Below are positions 61,308 through 64,000 of a stretch of 64,000 nt of DNA, in pieces. The DNA is taken from assembly GCF_001039355.2 (NCBI RefSeq), contig NW_019775509.1:1-64000 (forward strand), given 5' to 3'. A program made the position numbers and the translations under genes. The stretch's first letter is position 1; every line of letters begins with the position of its first letter. The DNA comes from Lingula anatina (taxonomy: Eukaryota; Brachiopoda; Lingulata; Lingulida; Lingulidae). Under the pieces are notes generated by a model, which was given only the letters and a program-made list of their open reading frames with translations, ran no database searches and was not told where the DNA came from.

Positions 61308-61902
61308 GTACGTTGCTGAGTTATCGAGTTTTCCTGTAAATTATTCTTGTTTGAGATCTGGACAATTTCAGATATTAGTTAATAGTTTCTGTTGAAAATT
61401 CGTCTGTCTAGTTTATTGATAATGATTATAATTTTAAGCTTTTCACCTTCTAAACAGAATTGAGCTAAACCTCACAAAGCTTTCGGTCACAGCGTGACTT
61501 TCCCACGTTGTTATCAATGCACTATTCACCAATATATACTTGCCAAAAAATAAAATTAATAAATAAATAAAAATCAAAATTGAATCAAACCCCCCCCCCC
61601 CCCCAAAAAAAAAAAAAAAAAAAAAAAAACGCAATTTTTTGTTCTGATCACAGTGCTTCAAAATGACCAAAAGTGAACATTTTAGTCTGGCCACTGAATT
61701 CAGAGACGGAACACAATAGATTTTTAGACATCTCATCTGAACACAAATTAGGACGAAAGTCTTGCAGAAATCAGTTTGTTGTGCACAATCAATGCTAGTG
61801 GACACTGAATTTAGAAAACCAAGTTTAGGAGAATGGATTTCATTTTGGCATCATGCCTGAAACGTACTTTCCAAGTTTACTTTTTCTGGGCGTTCTAGAT
61901 GG

Positions 61903-61944
<42 letters not shown>

Positions 61945-62534
61945 GGATCATTTTGTCGTCCATTCTACTAAGTAAGTGCTTTGGATATAGTTTGTAGGTA
62001 AGTGGTACGGGATCGCCATCACGCCACTGTCAACCGATACTCCAGGAACTTGGAGAAACTATCGGACAATCCTCAGCTTTATCGACGAAAGTCAAGGTGG
62101 TCCTTATGTCGGAGTAATTCACACATCAAGGTAAAGTTGGCAAACATAAGGTTTATCGTTGTTATTGATCTTATCGGACGTTTAAACCGCAATATTTCAC
62201 CGTTTTCCATTTTTATATTAACCCGAGGGGCACATTATAATACTTTTCAGTCTAAAACTAACGCTTCACAAAATATTCAGATAAAATCTAATTATATTAT
62301 CGCCAACTGAAATATTTTAAAGTATGTTTTGTTTTCTGGGTAATTCTATAGGGATAAAGTGACTCCTATTACCTAAAACACTTTTTTTTTATACAAAAGA
62401 GCGACATTTATTTAGCTACCCAAATCAATAAGCACTTATATTTTCTTCCAGTAACGGAAACGAAAATACCTGTTCGGAAGATTATCACAAATTCTATCCA
62501 ACTGAAGAGGAAGGAATATTTGCTTTAGATAACA
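61176..62534 (+). CDS. Secreted lipocalin 2, tandem paralogue, last exon not in window
   Basis: Exons are 61176-61307 (44 codons, ending AACAGG|gtacgt), 61991-62130 and 62452-62534 (ending AACA|gtgaga). The second and third have exactly the lengths and phases of lipocalin 1. The signal peptide MILLLSRMAVIALILGSLGICSA is cut to reach DLDLNR+FVGKWYGIAITPLS. Exon 3 encodes NGNENTCSEDYHKFY to EEEGIFALDN. Together the three exons give 118 residues, the first half of the lipocalin barrel. No exon matching lipocalin 1 exon 4 was found up to 64000, so the gene either continues past the window or has lost that exon. An acceptor-like tattcag just before the start (61151-61157) hints at a 5' UTR intron. 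Gene order, spacing and shared intron sequence show it arose by local duplication. Confidence 0.8.
61913..61942. repeat. (AAT)n microsatellite in lipocalin 2 intron 1
   Basis: About 10 units followed by aaaggatcattttgtcgtcc, aligned with the tract in lipocalin 1. Confidence 0.95.
61991..62130 (+). CDS. Lipocalin 2 exon 2 (GxW motif)
   Basis: 140 nt between ttggatatag and ACATCAAG|gtaaag, starting FVGKWYGIAITPLS. The N-glycosylation sequon of lipocalin 1 (NKTS) is replaced by IHTS. Confidence 0.82.
62452..62534 (+). CDS. Lipocalin 2 exon 3
   Basis: 83 nt between ttttcttccag and AACA|gtgaga, same phase as in lipocalin 1. Read-through would stop 14 codons into the intron. Confidence 0.78.
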
Positions 62535-63689
62535 GTGAGAAACCTTTGGCTCATTTTGAATCAGTATCAACGTGTTAAAACGATTTACGTGTATAATGAA
62601 GGCTAAATTGTTATTTAAAGCCGTTGCATGTGCTTACGCTCGCCACAAACATTGACCATGCGCCATTAAAGTCCACCTTAATGTTGTTACGCTAGGCATG
62701 CCCTGCAAGTTTTATTTTCACCCCAATTCCCCTTAAATTTTCGGCCGAAGTTGAGTCGACCTAACTTGGCAGTCCATCTCAGCATTTAGTAAGTTACGGT
62801 TAGCTCAAAACAGGACGCGAATGTAATCAGTCTGTTATCCCATTATTATTGTGGAGAGCCGTAGAACGGTGCGTTCCTAGATAGTTTACTTTTTTACTAT
62901 GTTACTATGTTAATTTGTTTTATGCTGAAATTTAGTTTGACCTCGCCTTGGAAATAATAACGAATATGTCCAAGGCTTCACCAATGACGTTGAAGAGCAC
63001 AGTAGGACAGTTTTAGTTTTAGTAATCCCATTAGAAGAGGGAATCATTAAAAAACTTATGATACGTATAAGCTGATGCGCATTCCATTCAAACAACTGCG
63101 ACGAAGCCAATTTTGAGAAAAAATATATATTTGGCAAACAATTCCGCCGGGAAGATCCCATTTTTTCTGCTGACCGCAGTTTACAGGTGGTATGACGTAG
63201 TGCTATAACGGGAAAGCTGCTGACGCAATTCAAGTTACGTCGCATTTTTATTTTATAAGCCTGCCCGGAACGTTCCTAGTGAGATGATTTCGGATGCTGT
63301 TATTTTCATTTTGTTTTACAATGAGTTTACGTTTGACTTCACCTGTTACGTTATTAGGACGATTAGAACCAAAGCGGTTAATAAATTGGCGTTTTTGGTT
63401 GCGAGTAGTCTTTGCCCTTTCAAAAGTCCACTGTGGAGTTGCCCTAGGTACTGTACGAATATATGTACAGTCTTGATAAGCAAGGCCAAAGGAGGGGAAG
63501 GGGAAGGATTTTTTATGCTAAAAAGTAAAAGCAATTGCAGCAATGTGACTTTTGAAAAAACCTTTCTTGCTGATAATCTATCGAGCAGATGGCTTTTTTT
63601 ATGAAAGGGCTGCGTTTCATGCATGACGCCATGCAATAAGTTGTCGTCAAAATCGAGCACTAATTCTAAACTATACCGAATTTTTATGC
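62535..63689. other. Lipocalin 2 intron 3 (start) or downstream sequence
   Basis: Searched for a counterpart of lipocalin 1 exon 4 (DVYVLV, TDY, YAL) on the plus strand and found none. Confidence 0.5.
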
Positions 63690-63885
63690 AAAAGGTAATT
63701 TGCTGGGACACACGAGAGCCTACATTCGTATTCGACTGCGGGACCAGCTCGTTGTTATGGTGAACTGACATGCGTGATATGGGGTTTGAGCTCGTGACTT
63801 GTCGTTCCCATGGTTTGCTTATAGCTTGGTATTTTTTGCAACCAAACACGCTACCGACTGCGCCGTGATCGAACCGCCCACCCTC
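63690..63885 (-). mobile_element. Possible tRNA-derived SINE
   Basis: On the minus strand, ggcgcagtcggtagcg (about 63868-63853) resembles a tRNA A box (TGGCnnAGTnGG), and gagctcaaacccc about 75 nt on resembles a decayed B box. The long open frame here (63888-63346) is unlikely to be a protein. Confidence 0.4.
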
Positions 63886-64000
63886 CATACGAACGAGTTT
63901 CCTCTTATGGTAATCAAAGGCAATTTTTAGAAATTATTTCGAGCAAAAAAAGTTTCATTGTAAACCTTAGGCTTCGAACCCGCGTGTAAGTGTCTAGTTG

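Noticed and set aside
63346-63888. 180-residue open frame on the minus strand
   Set aside because: It begins inside the tRNA-like SINE and has no recognisable domain. Long frames in SINE-derived sequence are common by chance.

Overview
The window is animal nuclear DNA: AT-rich, with exons split by GT-AG introns, many short hairpin DNA elements, microsatellites, and an APE-type LINE. The gene families (an RGK GTPase, an A1M/ApoD-like lipocalin pair, a CDC123-like ATP-grasp protein), the recurrent aggcct and acatgta words, and high heterozygosity suggest a marine invertebrate. A deuterostome such as an echinoderm or hemichordate is my guess; the sequence does not settle it.

Layout. 1-10201: intergenic, with a foldback element, a dead LINE tail and several MITE-like pieces. 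10202-26602 (minus strand): a complete four-exon RGK-family small GTPase of 380 residues, rebuilt here from exons whose phases all agree. 25565-39315: the first exon and about 6 kb upstream of it appear twice. The copies are about 1-1.5% diverged and joined by single n bases, which looks like two haplotypes laid end to end rather than a real duplication. 39316-43002: no gene seen. 43003-44446 (plus): a two-exon, 367-residue protein of the CDC123-like (R2K clade) ATP-grasp type. 45705-50640 (minus): an APE-endonuclease/reverse transcriptase LINE, broken by an 881-n gap that appears to be a false gap between overlapping contigs, by an internal deletion at a single n, by one stop codon and by a lost endonuclease catalytic Asp. 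53425-53768: a second LINE fragment. 56774-60101 and 61176-62534 (plus): two tandem secreted lipocalin genes with identical exon 2 and 3 sizes and phases. The first is complete (235 residues). The second lacks its last exon inside the window.

The genes are independent single-copy loci; nothing suggests co-regulation apart from the lipocalin tandem pair. The strongest points for a second look are: the RGK protein, which has lost the P-loop Ser/Thr and the G3 Asp but keeps G4, G5 and a C-terminal Cys heptapeptide; a tract in its first exon where the two haplotypes differ at 18 synonymous and one nonsynonymous site while flanking non-coding DNA is nearly identical; and several recognisable families of hairpin elements, three of which carry visible or probable 5-bp target duplications.
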